In this document: piece by piece, positions 33,703 to 46,645 of the stretch | How positions within the stretch are numbered: the stretch's first letter is position 1 | Layout: every line of letters starts with the position of its first letter | DNA from: Paracamarosporium sp. OC-R06-R3 | Lineage: Eukaryota > Ascomycota > Dothideomycetes > Pleosporales > Didymosphaeriaceae | NCBI GenBank assembly: GCA_019828545.1 | Contig: JACVRA010000153.1 | Span: 186,001 to 250,000, forward strand | DNA length: 64,000 nt | Reading direction: 5' to 3' | Position numbers and translations under genes: made by a program | Notes under the pieces: model-generated | Databases searched by the model: none | Seen by the model: the letters and a program-made list of their open reading frames with translations, nothing else | Told to the model about the DNA's origin: nothing

Positions 33703-35601
33703 ATGTTCTTGAATATCATCTTTGTGGCTCAGCTTTTATGCCTTGTCTTTTCGGGCACAGCTTTAGGATCGGCTTCGCCTGTGTCTCCGTTGGCCAGAGC
33801 ATTGTCCAAAGGCAATGAAGCGTTCCCAAGGCGCGAGCTTCGCGCCTCGACCAATGCCGCGAAGCTTGCGAAACGGTCGGGCGTCTTCGTAACTCGGAGG
33901 TCCGTTGACCTGGATTATTCTGAGAGTAATTACCGCTTCCTTATCTGTTGCAAAGAGTGTTATCGAACTAACGAGCACAGACGAGAATATCGAGGGCGGA
34001 CATGTCATTGCTGCTACCGTCCACCTCGAATCCGAAACCCCGATTTTGCTGCTGGAAGATGTAGAACATCTTGTGGAGTCTGTTGAGTGTCAATCAGATT
34101 CAATACTTGTCCGTATACCGTCACACGCACCGAAGGGTGCTGTCCATGAAACTTGGTTGGGTCTTTCCTACGGTGGCCTGATAATAACTTCTCATTATGG
34201 CTGTAATGCGCATGGTGAGCGCAAGCCATTCACGTAAGTCTATTCTACAAAGGTTAGACAGGTTCCGCCCACCTGACTTGTCTAGGGTCGAGAACGTCAC
34301 CGTCAGTGAAGACGGGTCGAGCATCTTCCTCAGCACTAAGCCTGCTAAGTGGTCTACGTCGTTCAGGAGTATGAACGTGCAGATCCACCACACAACAGAG
34401 AGACACATACATCGCCGCCACCAGGTGCCTCGGTTCAGACGGCAAGAAGAACCATCGAGCACATCTAACAATCTTCCTACACACTCTATGCCTGCCCCGA
34501 CCGCAACGCAGACGGCGAATGCAACAAGCCTAGATGTGAACTATTCGTTCATCGATAAAGATCTTCCACTTCCACTGCAGGGCAATGCAGCAGCCAACAT
34601 AAACGTGAAATGCAAGAATTGCTCCACGTTTGGCACAATCGACTTCTCCTTCGCCAGTTTTAGTCTCAAGGATCTTGGAGAAATAAACATTGACTTAGAC
34701 CCGCAGCTGGGTGACTTCTTTGAGGGTGGAGAGGCCAGCGTCGTAATGAAAGGGCTAGGTGCAAAAGTCGAATTAGAAGTCAGTCTGAACAGCGATGGCG
34801 GCTTCGATATACCTTTGTTCGAAGTCCCGCTACTATATGCCCTTGCAGTACGATGGCAATTCTACCTGCGTTTGTATCTGATTCTTGCTAATGCCATTGC
34901 AGATCCGCGGCATAGGAAATGCGGGTTTACTCTACGCGCCTGCCCTCCATTTCTCGTATATACTCAACGGCTCCCTCACATTCACCACCGGCTTCGAAAT
35001 TGCTGTCCCTAATGGCTCGAGAATCTTCGTTGATCTGACCGAACCCAACAATTCTAGCACATCGGGTTTGGACAAGACAACGGTAAACCCGATTCCTTTC
35101 CAAGCCAGTGTGGACGTGCAATCTGCAGAGCTCTCCGTCGCGATGCGCCACATGATACAGATCGGCTTTGATTTTGACAACGAAGTTAGTGCCGAACTGG
35201 GAGTCTATCTGGATTTACCCAAGTTCAGCGCAAATTTTGCAAAGAAGTCGGGTGTAGACGAGGACTGTGGTGCATTGGCGACCAGCGGCTCTGAGGACAG
35301 AGACGTTGCACAGAGGGTGCTTCACGAAGTCCTGAGCATTGAGCCGAGTGTGGATTGGGGCGTAGGACTTGCGGGTAAAGTAAGTTTGGGAGTTCACAGT
35401 GACTTCGATTACCCGTTTGCAAATGGGACGTTTTCGGATATAGACGGACAATGTTTGGTTTTCGACGGGTCGACAGGGGCATACGTTGATGCAAAAGAGG
35501 TCGTAGCAGAGGCTAAAAAGGGCGATGCAAGGCAAGTGCGAGCGTTTACTGAGATGTACTTGATGTTGGGTTTGGTGGTCTCGATTTCCTTGTTGCTTTG
35601 A
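33703..35601 (+). CDS. Secreted, likely GPI-anchored beta-rich protein (DUF7029/DUF7223-like)
   Basis: Exons 33703-33925, 33981-34233, 34286-34847 and 34903-35601 give 578 aa; all introns are 52-55 nt. A signal peptide (residues 1 to about 22, VFSGTALGSASP) is followed by a domain with ILLLEDVEHLVESVECQSDS and GGLIITSHYGCNAHGERKPF. I associate this with the fungal DUF7029 type. A second domain has SLDVNYSFIDKDLPL, VKCKNCSTFGTIDFSFASF and RGIGNAGLLYAPALHFSYIL, resembling DUF7223. The mid-protein linker is basic and Ser/Thr-rich. The C-terminus ends in a hydrophobic stretch (YLMLGLVVSISLLL) preceded by charged residues, which fits a GPI signal. It is likely extracellular or cell-wall associated; molecular function is unknown. 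The domain names are from memory and should be checked. Confidence 0.75.
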
Positions 35602-37832
35602 GCTCAAGATCCGGATGTAGTGTCTCCACTTTTCAGATGGACTTCGCCCAGCGCTTCCCTTAGGTATTAGGTTTACATACATTGGATCTTACGTCTTGAG
35701 GTGTTTCAGGTAGTTTACCGTCAGCAGGTGCAGCATTAGCCATTTTAGTATGGAAGATATCACGCGAGGTTGTGTTGAATTTGCCAGGGATGAAACTGGT
35801 AGGTGTAACAGCAACACCGGTCGTACGCCGCACAGTATGCATGATGAAATGAAAACAATGATGCCCATAAGTTAATAATTCACGACGTCTCGCAGTGTTA
35901 GACAGTTTCCTCCGTGCAGCACTGACGTAGCTCGTCTTCACCACTCTCCATAGAGGAGGTTAGCAGTATAGCGACGATATGAGAATGTGGCCAGTGATTA
36001 CCGGGTACATTTTGCGCACTTTTTGATGTGGCAACGATATTCGGAAAGGAGAACGGGAAAGAATGCGATGGAGAGCACAGGCTCCATTCCTGTAACGCTC
36101 CGAACAGGAGCAGATAGCGCCCGAGGCGCGCAAGTGGGTCTGTTAGGGCTCATACGAGTGATGTTGGGGCCGTGGAACGTTTGTGCGCACTGCTGCAGCA
36201 GGTGAAGAAGCCCAAAGAAGCTTCAATGCCTGGACACGGTTGCTCTAGATGGGGTGCGCCATGTTGTATGACCGGAGTAAGAGCAGGAGAAGCCACTGCT
36301 CTCAGTCAATCACCAATATTTCCGTGCGCGAGGCCAATTAGCAGAGCCTACCGTAGACAGGTACTCACAGTTAGACAAGCGTAGCTCAGCACGGAAAAGA
36401 TAATTCATCTTGGGAAGACTATCAAGGCCGATAACGGACGTGATGCGACCAGTGGCTCGCAACCTGCAGATGACGGAGCCGTGCCGGGGAGGTGAGTCGT
36501 TCAAATATATGTGAAGACATCCCCAGGGGGTCTAGACACATATGCGGTGAACTGTGAGTCTCGCTCACGGCTACCGAAAAGCTGTCGTGGAAGTGTTCTT
36601 GCCTGACGTATGTGGAGCACGCGCCGATGCTTTTCCAGTTTTGTTGCGTTGCATGCATGGATGATTGTTTTCTTTGTTGCGGTGATGCAGTGGAAGAAAA
36701 GAGTGACGGAACAAATTCTCTTGTGGGGGTCATGTGGCGTCCTGTAGCCACGATGGTGGGGAGGAAGGCGCGGCCTCGAAGTCGCGTTGGGAAGGAGCAA
36801 CTCGGCCTTTGTTTTGCCTTTCCCAATACATGCACTTCTCCAGAACGGCACGCGTAGTTGTCACATATTAGTTGATAGACAAGTCGCCGAGGCGTGTTGG
36901 GCACCGTCGTTGAAATTGAAATGAGTCGGGCTCATCCACGAACCCAAGGGTATATCTCTTAGTCCAGAAAGTACGCACACACACACACAGGTAGAGCGCT
37001 CCTCGGGCCATAATGGCCTCTTTTGAGATTTGACCCAGCCTCTCTTGACCGTCCCGTCCGCTGCTCGCCCCGATGACCCATCTTGATTGACCATGTTCGC
37101 CCATGCTCGCCCATGCTCGGTCCCGTAGAGGCACAGGGGGCCCGTGACACTTGGGCAACCGGACAGAGGGTGGAAGACGCAACGGCAGTGAGAAGTCGGG
37201 GAGTGATGGCTCGCGGGCTGCTGGCAACAATGCAGACGCGGTGCGACGCCCAGCTGCGGTGCACGTGAAGGGCGCAACCCTGGACGACGGTGAAGAGTGG
37301 AACTGTGGGGGCGCTCCGTCGCCAGTGGTGGGCGTCAAGCGACGAACACTGGCAGCCCGAGAATTCTGCCCTCCGCGTCCCCTTGCCGTGCTGCCCGCCT
37401 GTCTGCCCCCCGTCGCACGGCAGCCCGTTTCTCAGCGCTGCGTGGTCGCTTTCCTGGATCCAGGGCCCGTAACCCTTCGCCTGTGACTAGCCGCGCCCCG
37501 CGCGTCATTCTCCAAGCAAACTTGCTGCGGCACACGCAAAAAATTATACGACTGCGCGCTGTAGGACAACCAAGATGGGAGCAGACCTGTAGGGCGCACC
37601 GACTCCGCCATCCGGTACGTCGCCTCGCCATTGCCAATTCACCTATGGCCGCGAGCTAACAATGCCCTGCACCAGCAGACCCAGCGCGAGCCCTCGCCAC
37701 GGCCGACCGCCTTGTGCCTCCCCATCGCACCTGCCGGTGCCCTTCCCACCATTCTGCCGCCTGCCTCGCGCCCAAGCCCTATAGCCACTCCCTCCACCGC
37801 CCCCGCCCTGCGCTTTCGCTGCACACACTGCC
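35602..37832. other. Intergenic; unclear coding-like fragment on minus strand
   Basis: No gene is firmly supported. A minus-strand open stretch ending in HTKMANAAPADGKLPETPQD (about 35690-35944) looks protein-like and is followed by a GTAAGA donor, but no acceptable downstream exon was found. The right third is GC-rich and holds the KAP104 leader. A short CA repeat lies near 36974-36990. Confidence 0.4.
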
Positions 37833-40789
37833 ATGGCCTGGCAGCCAGAGGACGGCCCTCTGCGGCAGCTCGCCGAGTGCCTGCGAGACTCCCTCAGCGG
37901 CCAGAACCCGACCACCCAGAAGAATGCCGAAAATGTGAGTCTTGCGCCCGCCCGCTGCTTCGCGAGCGTCGTCGTGCCCACTGCTGACGTCTGTACAGCT
38001 GCTCAAGTCGGCCAAGGCCTCACCTGATATCGACAAATATCTGGCCTACGTCTTCTCCAACGGCCAGCCCCCGCCCGTGGTCGACATGGACGCCCAGAGC
38101 TATTTCCAGGCGCGCGCTGCTGCCGCTGTCATGTTGAAAAACGACGTCAAGGCCGGCTACAAGACCATGCCCGAATCCTCAAAGTCGTACATAAAGTCGA
38201 TAATACTCATGGGTCTGCAGGACTCAAACTCGCAAATGCGGGGCTACGCAGGGAATGTCATCACCGAGATTGTACGCCAGGGCGGGCTCCTGGGATGGTC
38301 GCAGGTGCTGTCCGACCTCGTTGCCATGATCAGCAATGACAACGGCAACGTCCCGCACCAAGCACAGGAAGGTGCCATGGGTGCATTGCTGAAGATCTGC
38401 GAGGACAACAAAAAGGCCCTGAACCACGAACATGCCGGAGGACAGCGCGCCTTGACATTTCTATTTCCAAAACTGCTAGAATTTACCACCAGTCCGCTGC
38501 CCAAGGTGCGTGCGGACGCGCTGTCGGCCGCCAACGTATTCATACCAGACAAGCCCCACGCAGTCCAGGAGAACATAGACACGATATTGCAGCAACTCTT
38601 CAGCCTGTCTGCGGATCCCAGCAACGAAGTGCGGAAACACGTCTGCCGCTCCTTTGTGCATATCGCCGACATTGCACCCCAGAAAATAACACCTCACATG
38701 GAAGGATTAGTCGAGTACATGGTGACGCAACAACGCAATCCTGACGATGCGGATCTGGCTTTGGACGCCGCAGAGTTCTGGCTATGCGCGGCCGAGGATG
38801 AAAAGATGCGTGATCACCTGGGTCCATACCTTGCTAAGATTGTCCCTGTATTGTTAGAGAGCATGGTGCACAGCGAGGATGACATCTTGAGGTTGGAGGG
38901 GGAGAAAGAGGACGCAGAACTCGAGGACCGTGAAGAGGACATTAAGCCTGCGTTTGCTACTAGCAAATCGGCTCGCCTTACGACTGGCGCCAATGGCAGT
39001 GAAACACCAAACGTAAACGGCACGACGATCCCGTCAGCAGGCATGGACGACGATGACCTGAGCGAAGGAGAAATCGATGATTTTGATGACGATGATTCGG
39101 TGGGCGATCCAGAGGAGCAATGGAACCTTAGAAAGTGCTCCGCCGCTGCCCTGGATGTGCTCGCATCTGTCTTCCATGAGCCTGTATTTCAGGCTACTCT
39201 TCCGTATCTAACAACCAATCTGAGTCACGCAGAGTGGCCAAACCGAGAAGCAGCTGTTCTGGCGCTTGGTGCCATTGCGGACGGTTGCATGACGGTCGTC
39301 CAGCCTCATCTACCGATGCTAACGCCCTACATGATTACGCTCTTATCGGACCCCGAGCCCGTTGTTCGTCAAATCACTTGCTGGTCGCTCGGGCGGTACT
39401 CAGGCTGGGCCTCACACCTGGATGAAAATGGCAAGCAGCAGTTCTTTGTCCCGATGATGGACGGCATACTACAGAAGATGCTTGACAACAACAAACGAGT
39501 TCAGGAGGCAGCCGCTTCCGCGTTCGCAAATCTCGAAGAGAAGGCCAACAGCCAACTGAGCCCATACTGCCCCATCATTGTACGGCAGTTCGTCGAATGT
39601 TTTGCCAAATACAAGTACCGGAACATGTTCATATTATATGATTGTGTCCAGACATTGGCTGAACATGTTGGCCCGGCTCTTGCGTCTGACGATCTTGTCA
39701 GTATCCTTATGCCTGCGCTCATTCAACGATGGAGCAAAGTCTCCGACCAATCGAGAGAAATGTTCCCGCTCCTCGAATGTCTTTCGTACGTCGCCACGGC
39801 ACTCGGCGGAGCATTTGAACGATACGCTGCTGGTATCTTCTCTCGTTGCGTAAACATTATTCACCGGAACCTCCAGGAGGCCTTGCTCGCAAGTACCAAC
39901 CCCACATTGGAGATTCCTGATAAGGACTTCTTGGTAACGAGCCTGGATGTGGTCAGCGCAATCATACAAGCCCTTGCCCCGTCTTCGAGCGCAGAGCTGG
40001 TTGCTCACTCCGAGAACTTTTTCCAGCTTCTCTGCCTGTGCATGAAAGACGACAACAACGATGTACGACAATCTGCATATGCGCTCCTTGGCGACTGCGC
40101 GATTTATGTCTTCGAGCAGCTGCGGCCGCAGCTCCCGCAGCTTCTGGAGGTCTTGATTGGACAGCTCGAGCTTTCTCAGGTCATGATCGATGGCGAAGAG
40201 ACTGGATTTTCTGTCATCAACAACGCCTGCTGGTCGGTTGGAGAGATTGCGATGCGGGAAAAGGAAGGAATGCAACGTTATATTGACCGACTGCTTCAGA
40301 AGATCGCGACTATCCTGTTCACCCCTAACGTTCCAGAGTCTCTAAACGAAAATGCCGCCATTGCCCTAGGACGGTTGGGCTTGGGTTGTTCGCAATTCCT
40401 TGCGCCGCATCTTGCACAGATCGCTCCTCCCTTCATCCGAGCCATCGAAAACGTCCTGTGGACCGACGAAAAGGGGCACGCTCTTACGGGCTTCATGCAG
40501 ATCATTCTCGCAAACCCTTCTGCAATGGAGCAATCTCTTTTACAGTTCTTCAACGAGATGGCGAGAGCCGATCACAACGAAGTCGGCGCTCCCACAGCCA
40601 GTAACACGGCGCTGCGGGAGACGTTTCAAAAGGCGAGTACATTTGCATATACCCACACTTGGGACGTGGAGCTAATATTAGATGCAGGTGATTGAGCAAT
40701 ACAAGACCATGATCCCAGACTTTGATGGCTTCCTTTCAGGTCTACCAGGGCCTCAACGCCAAAAATTCCGGGAACTGTACGGTGTCTGA
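37833..40789 (+). CDS. KAP104: Karyopherin beta-2 / transportin (Kap104)
   Basis: Exons 37833-37934, 37999-40632 and 40688-40789 encode 945 aa. The first 34 residues start MAWQPEDGPLRQLAECLRD. The body consists of HEAT repeats throughout, with YFQARAAAAVMLKNDV in the first repeat. An acidic loop follows near residues 345-395 (DDDDLSEGEIDDFDDDDS), the feature that couples Ran and cargo release in this family. Later helices include NREAAVLALGAIADGC, YDCVQTLAEHVG and INNACWSVGEIAM. The last exon reads VIEQYKTMIPDFDGFLSGL and ends ELYGV, as in transportins. Kap104 imports PY-NLS cargoes such as mRNA-binding proteins into the nucleus. The final intron starts with GC (GCGAGT) rather than GT, yet the joined reading FQK-VIEQYK is exactly the family sequence, so I treat it as a genuine GC-AG intron. 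Confidence 0.97.
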
Positions 40790-43700
40790 ATGCGATCTAT
40801 TCTTACACTGGCGGCAGGCGTCGGATGTCCGTTGGGTAGACCCTAGCGGGACACGAAGAGAAGATACGAGTAACGTTTTCGATGATGATGAGCGGTCTGT
40901 TCGGACCCCGGCGTCAGGGCCAAAAAGAAGTGGAGGTATCTGTATGGTGAATGGATGTGCATGACGATCTACGAGAAAGGGCATGGGTTGTGGGTTCTCG
41001 GCATCTATAGACATTTCAGCGAGTGCTTCTACGAACGGCGATGATCTCCAAGGGGAACGAATTCGCCCCTGATGGTGTCTGTCTGGATTTCTACATTCTC
41101 GAAGCTGGCGAGATGTTTTCATTCTTCGATCACAAAGATTCGACATTTCCCGGCGTTCATTCTTCCCGATTTCCCGTTGAGCTGCGCATTAGGGCGAGCT
41201 TCAAATGATATATAGCAGTAGGTAGCATCTTTTTTTCCCGCTTTGCAGTCCGCGATATGGATACAGTACCGTCGGTCTTATCTTGCATCAATGTGGCGGA
41301 TACGTGGACGGTGGCTTTTGCTCATGTGCATGTGAATAGATAGTCCTGATCTTCTCGTCGAAGTCGATGCCCCCATGCCCCCATGCCCGCAAGCCGAGGG
41401 CGACTCGCTCGTGCATGTCTGCATAGCTGGGCTTCTATTCCTGATGAACAGCGTAACGCGTTGGGACGATTCTGACCGATGGGCGCGATGCAATGGCGGG
41501 ATGGCGTTGGTGGTCTTAGCGTCCGTACGGGGCGGAAATTTGACCCCGTGGATCGTTGCCGTTGTGGACGCGGCCGCTGTTGCTGCTGGTGCTGGTGCCG
41601 GTGCCGCTGAGGTGGCGGGTTGGAGGCTTGACGTAGTGTGTGCGCCAGTGAGTCTCGTCCCGTCTCGTACTGTGCGGGAGGGCTCGCTTTGGGTGGAAGC
41701 CAAGAGATGCACCACGATGGACTCGGTGGAGTGGCTCACGGACGGATAGACATGTGCTAGGGACCTGCATGGTCTAGACCATGTGGCGGTAGCTGGGGCC
41801 CTCCCTCGTGGTCAGTGAAGACAGACAGGCGGGCAGGTGGACAGGGCTTGTTCGCTATATATAGAGGGTAGGGGGTTTCCAGGCCGCTGGGAACCGGTTG
41901 CTAATTATGAGGTCGACGAGGGAGTAGTGTGGGGTGGAGGGAGAGGGGTGGTGCAAAGGGCGAGGCGGGCTGGGTCTGTGCAGCGGGATGGGAAAGAGGA
42001 AGGAGGGTCACGGGCGGGTTCAGGAAGGAAGCGGCGACGATGCGAGAGCGAGGTAGGTGCGAGCGGTATGGGGAAGCGGAGGGCAGGCGAAGGAAGTGGC
42101 AAGTGGTTGGATTGGGAAGGAGACGTGGCATGTGAGGAGGTGGAGGAGGTGGAGGAGGAGGTGGTGGTGGTGATGGTGATTGAGCAGCTGGGGCATCGAC
42201 GCCGGACCGTCGAGCTCGCTGCAACGGTGGCGTCGATGTGATGGTGGTGGTGGTGGAGATGGTGGATAAAGCGTCCGGCTGTACCGTCTTGCCCACTTTA
42301 CCCATTGAGTTGAGGGTGTGAGTCTTGTGCTTTGACAGCTAATATGAAGAGCGTGCTAAGTCACGAGGCGAGGCGAGACTTCTCCCGGACGCATCGCGTA
42401 GCCGGGTATGCAGCGTGAGCAGCGTCGACATGCAGCGTGACGACGGTGCCAGAGAAGGGATATGTGCACGCTCGGTTCGGCACGTCGAAGTGTAAGCAAA
42501 GACGAGACGTCATTCACGGGCTGGAGGGCCTCTGTGTTCGCGTGGTGTGCCATGGTCGGCGACCTGGCGGCTCTGGGTCTCCATGGTGGTCGGCACCTGG
42601 GCTCCGGCGTCAGCAGATGCAAGATGGCGGGCGCCAGTGGCAGAGGTTTCTCGTCGAGGGTGCGCGCAAGGGGGCCCCCGGCAGCGCGTGCAAGCTTAAA
42701 AGAGGTTATCTCTATTTTTGGCGGGCCGACCTCACCTCGCCGCTCCCATATGTAGCCGTCGACGACCTGCAACGACATGATTTCTTCGCTTGATGCTGCC
42801 CGTCACCCACGCTGCCTCGGCCGCTCGCCGCCGCGCCCATTGGCTGCGGGCCCTTCACGCTGCTCGACCCTCTCGTACCTCGTGTCGTTTGCTTTTTTCA
42901 CCCGCGCTGCATGGCATGGACTCCGGCACGCCCTCAGCAGCCTCAGCGGCCTCAGCAGCAGCCTTACCCACGCAGCCGCCGTCGAGCAGCCCGCACGGGA
43001 CCCTACGGCGGCTCGCGGCTCGCCTACAGGCCTGCTGCCATCAATTAACATTCTGCACCCGTCTATTGGCATTGCTGGCGTTGCTGGCGTCCATTTAGCC
43101 ACGGCGCCAACCCGGGCCTGCGTACGCTGCCATCTGGCTGCTCAGTCAGGTGCCGCCTCGGGCGCTGCCCCCAGATGGGTGCTGCTGTGGCAGTTGGCTT
43201 CGCTGTCTCGCCGTCTCGCCGTCGCGCTGCTGGTGGCGCTGGCGCTGGCGGCGACTGCTCGTCTCTTCCAGCCTCCAGCCTCCAGCCTGCGGGCTGCGGC
43301 CAAGAGCGCGCGGGCGCTATTTTTGGGGCGCTGCACATATTGGACCCCGTCCCGGCAGGCCTAAGCGATCGCTGCCATCGCTGCCTCGCATCAGCGGCCC
43401 TCTCCCTCGCCCTCTGCTACTGGCCCGCCCCGGACGCGGCCTCATCAACGCGACTTGGGGGCTGCAACGCTGCTGCTACTCCGACGGGCCCGTGAGCTGA
43501 TCCTCTCTTTGCTCGCTGCTGCCGCTGCTCCACCGCTTCCACGCCGGCCTCCACCGCACGGCCCAGCCATCGGGCCACCAAGCGCTGGTCCGCCCGTTTT
43601 GCCTTGATCGCAGTGTTGGACGCAAGCCATGGCACGCAGCTGTGGCGGTTGCTGCACGCAGACGCCCAAACGTCGCGACATCGTGTCCCAGGTGGCGCCT

Positions 43701-44753
43701 CGACAGGGACAAGGGGCCCCGTCAAAAGACGGCTCGTGGCTCGTCCATCAAAAGAAAGGCCGACGGCCTCTGGCCTAGTGGTTCGCAGAAGGGACCCCAG
43801 GCCTGGGGCAACCAAACTGTGGTAATGCCGGGATGGCTCAGGCCACGATGTTTCTGCGCGCCCAGCCTGCTAACTGCAATCCGATGAGACACCTTACCAG
43901 CAGGGGACTGGCGGGAGACGCTCTGTTGGTGCCAGGCAGCCGTCCTCGACACGGACGCTCCACGGCCCTGGATAGAGCTTGATCCCCACGGGTATCACAC
44001 CGGGGGCTATGTCATACGAGCATGAGCAATGGCACCGTCTGTGAATCACTCTATCGCCTGCTTGTAGCTCCCGCTACACATTCACCCCACCCCTGCTAGC
44101 CTTTCCCGTCTCGCCGTTGACCGGCTGCCCACCCCTTCTCAAGGCCACACTGCTATTTGTGGGCTCCGACCCTCCCGCAGCAATGACAGGGCCCCCTCCC
44201 TGACGTCTGTTGCTCTCTGCACACAAGCACAAGTCACTGTGCGAGTCCGCTTCCATGCCGGCCGTGTGTCTCTAGCCTCCACCTCTATCTAGACTGAAGC
44301 CTTGTCCGGTACCCGCATAGGCCATCTGCAGGGGCTACTTCCCATACACTTTGCCCATATCCGCTCGCATTCTCGCCCATACCCTCGCGCTTGTCACTGT
44401 CCCGGAAACACCTCGCACCACTCCGCATCCATATCACTTTTCAGCCCTAACACCAATCTCCCCCCACCCGCCTCCGACCTATATACATACCCTCTCAAAC
44501 ATCCAGCCTCAGCCTCCAAGTTCCACCTCACTCCGCAATCGGCTTCCGCACCCTTAGTCCTGTTATCAACCGCCGTCAAGATCTGCAGCCTGCATATACT
44601 CCGCCCCCGCCAGCCTTTGCTCCCCTATTCAACCAGCCCGTCATCGCCAACCAGCAACCTTCTTGAACGCTTCCTGTTCAACAGGCGTTCAATCGATCTC
44701 CTAGCTTCGTTTCTTCGTCCAGGCTTCGAAAGGATTGTATTGCCTCTGTCTCC
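40790..44753. other. Long GC-rich intergenic stretch
   Basis: Nearly 4 kb between KAP104 and the Zn2Cys6 gene. It holds overlapping Pro/Ala/Arg-rich ORFs on both strands, a sign of high GC rather than genes. I see no supportable gene. It likely includes the 5' leader and regulatory region of the factor downstream, with CT-rich blocks at 44290-44720. Confidence 0.45.
42131..42266. repeat. GGW/GGT trinucleotide-rich low-complexity repeats
   Basis: GGA/GGT-type triplets are repeated at about 42131-42181 and again as GGTGGTGGTGG at 42240-42266. They lie in non-coding DNA and would read as poly-Pro on the opposite strand. Confidence 0.8.
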
Positions 44754-46645
44754 ATGGCAGGACCTGGCGGAGGCCCTTCCAGGCGCAGCCATACAAAGTC
44801 CCGGAAGGGATGCAAAACATGCAAGAAGAGGCACATTCGATGTGACGAGACATTTCCGCAATGGTAAGTCGAAGCAAGCAGTTGGCGCTGAACCCATTCT
44901 CACAGAAGCAGTCGCAACTGCACAAAACATCAAGTTCGCTGTGACTACATGGACAACCCAGCCGCCTTGATGCCCCCAGAGTCACCAAAGTCTCCACAGC
45001 AACCGAATCTTCTTTGGACGCCTGAGATAGATGCGACCATCGAGCAATGGCGACAGACGGGAGTTTGGCCGTTCGATCATCTGCCACTTTACCCTCAGCC
45101 GCAATGGCGCATTTTCCATAAAACCGACCTTCGTTTGGTGCACCATGTCGCCACTATTTCAAACGAGATGTTCTCCCATCAAACATCCAAACTCACCCTC
45201 TGGACAGACATGATGCCAAAGTAAGCATTCCGCACTAGATGCCATCGTATTCGGGACTTTTCGTAAGCGAGCCGTGCTGACGACAATAGATTTCTTAGCA
45301 TCGCCGCATCGCATCCATTCGTGATGCACTCTATTCTCGCATTTTCCGCGTCACATTTGGCGTGGATCAGTCAGTCGAGTGAGACGCGAAATCTTGCGTT
45401 TCATCACGCGAGCATCGCCTTGAAGGGCTTGCATGAAGGCATTGCGAACTTCACCAAAGTCAACTCCGATGCGGTGCTTGCGTCTTCGCTGCTTCTTGCA
45501 TGGCAAGCAACTGATTGGTGGGCCACCTTATGATGCTCGTCCCGTAGAAGATGGTGACTAACAATCGTAGGCGAGGTTGGGCTTCTCTGGTCACTGGGAC
45601 AAAGACGGTAAGTTGGCATACTCGAACACTAAAAACGCTGTTTACTAACCCAATACAGGTCATTCAAGCCATGCAGTCGTGGCGACATGAGTCCATGTTC
45701 GCCGACTACATCGCCGAACAAACTCCAATGCCCGGAAAGGGTTTCTTGAATCAGAACTACTCACCAATTTCACCGGATACCAGACGGGAGCATCTTACCA
45801 TTCTTTTAGATATACAGAATTCGTTGGCACGACTTCAACCTTACCTTAGTCTCACCCGCCATGAGCAGGAAGGGAAGTGGATCGAACAACTTCGCAACTA
45901 CATCGAACGACTCCGGACATCTGGCGCCGCGCAAACGGCTGAAGAACAGTTCGGACAGCTGTATGCACTTAGAAAGTGGCTCTTTTGGGTGCCCATCTCA
46001 CTCTTAGCTGCGAAGCGCACTGATGCCACTGTCATGGTTGTTCTCGCACATTTCTACGCCACTGCACTGGCATTGGAACCGATGTTCCCGGAGATTGGTG
46101 CCGTCTTCTGCGCCAACCGGTCTCTCGGTCCTCTGGAAGAAATTGTACTTATTGTCCAAGGCTACCAGAACCCATCATACGACGATCGCACGCAGTCGGT
46201 CTCGTATCTGATCCAATATCCCAACGATGTCGCAACCTCATATAAGACTCGCCGAGAATGGATGCGACAGCAGGCTGGGGAAGGTTCACCGGTGCCGCAA
46301 ACGCCGTACGGCTTGGAAGCGCTGAACATGGACTTGCAAAATCAGCTGGCGCAGTACAGCTACGGTCAGAGTCTAAGTCCAGCATTCGCGCCGTCACCAC
46401 TCAATTTCTTCCCGGCATCGACTTTGCCTGGACTGTCTTCCGGTCCGACTTCGCCGTACCTCGAAGTACCACGCACGAGCGTCGATCTTACGTATAGTAG
46501 TCCGTCCTACGCATCTCCGCTGGGGTCACCTGCAACCGGTCCTTCTTATTCGGTACCGGAACAACCACATCCATTCAGTTTTGGTATGCCTATGGGATAC
46601 CACCCCAGCGGGTTCGTGACGGCTCCTACTACCATCTGGACGTAA
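44754..46645 (+). CDS. Zn2Cys6 transcription factor, UPC2-like, interrupted by in-frame TAA
   Basis: Exons 44754-44863, 44912-45220, 45290-45517, 45571-45607 and 45659-46645 give 556 aa. The N-terminal binuclear zinc cluster has C20, C23, C30, C37, C40 and C47 in the canonical CX2CX6CX6CX2CX6C order. It is preceded by a basic SRRSHTKSRKG and followed by TKHQVRCDYMD. The regulatory domain (LLWTPEIDATIEQWRQ, FLSIAASHPFVMHSILAFSA, HASIALKGLHEGI) resembles the fungal_trans_2/DUF3468 class of sterol-uptake regulators such as Upc2. The C-terminal third is Ser/Pro/Tyr-rich and likely activating. The first exon-exon junction splits Cys37, so correct splicing is needed for the zinc cluster. A TAA at 46643-46645 stops the frame, but 67 codons of coding quality follow in the same frame (next entry). 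Exon 4 is only 37 nt. Confidence 0.87.

Noticed and set aside
41901..42305. Minus-strand ORF with a poly-Pro run
   Set aside because: The poly-Pro comes from the GGT/GGA repeat. There is no other coding signal.
42777..43364. 195-codon ORF rich in Ala, Leu, Ser and Arg
   Set aside because: The composition is explained by very high GC content. Equally long ORFs occur in other frames and on the other strand, with no family motif.
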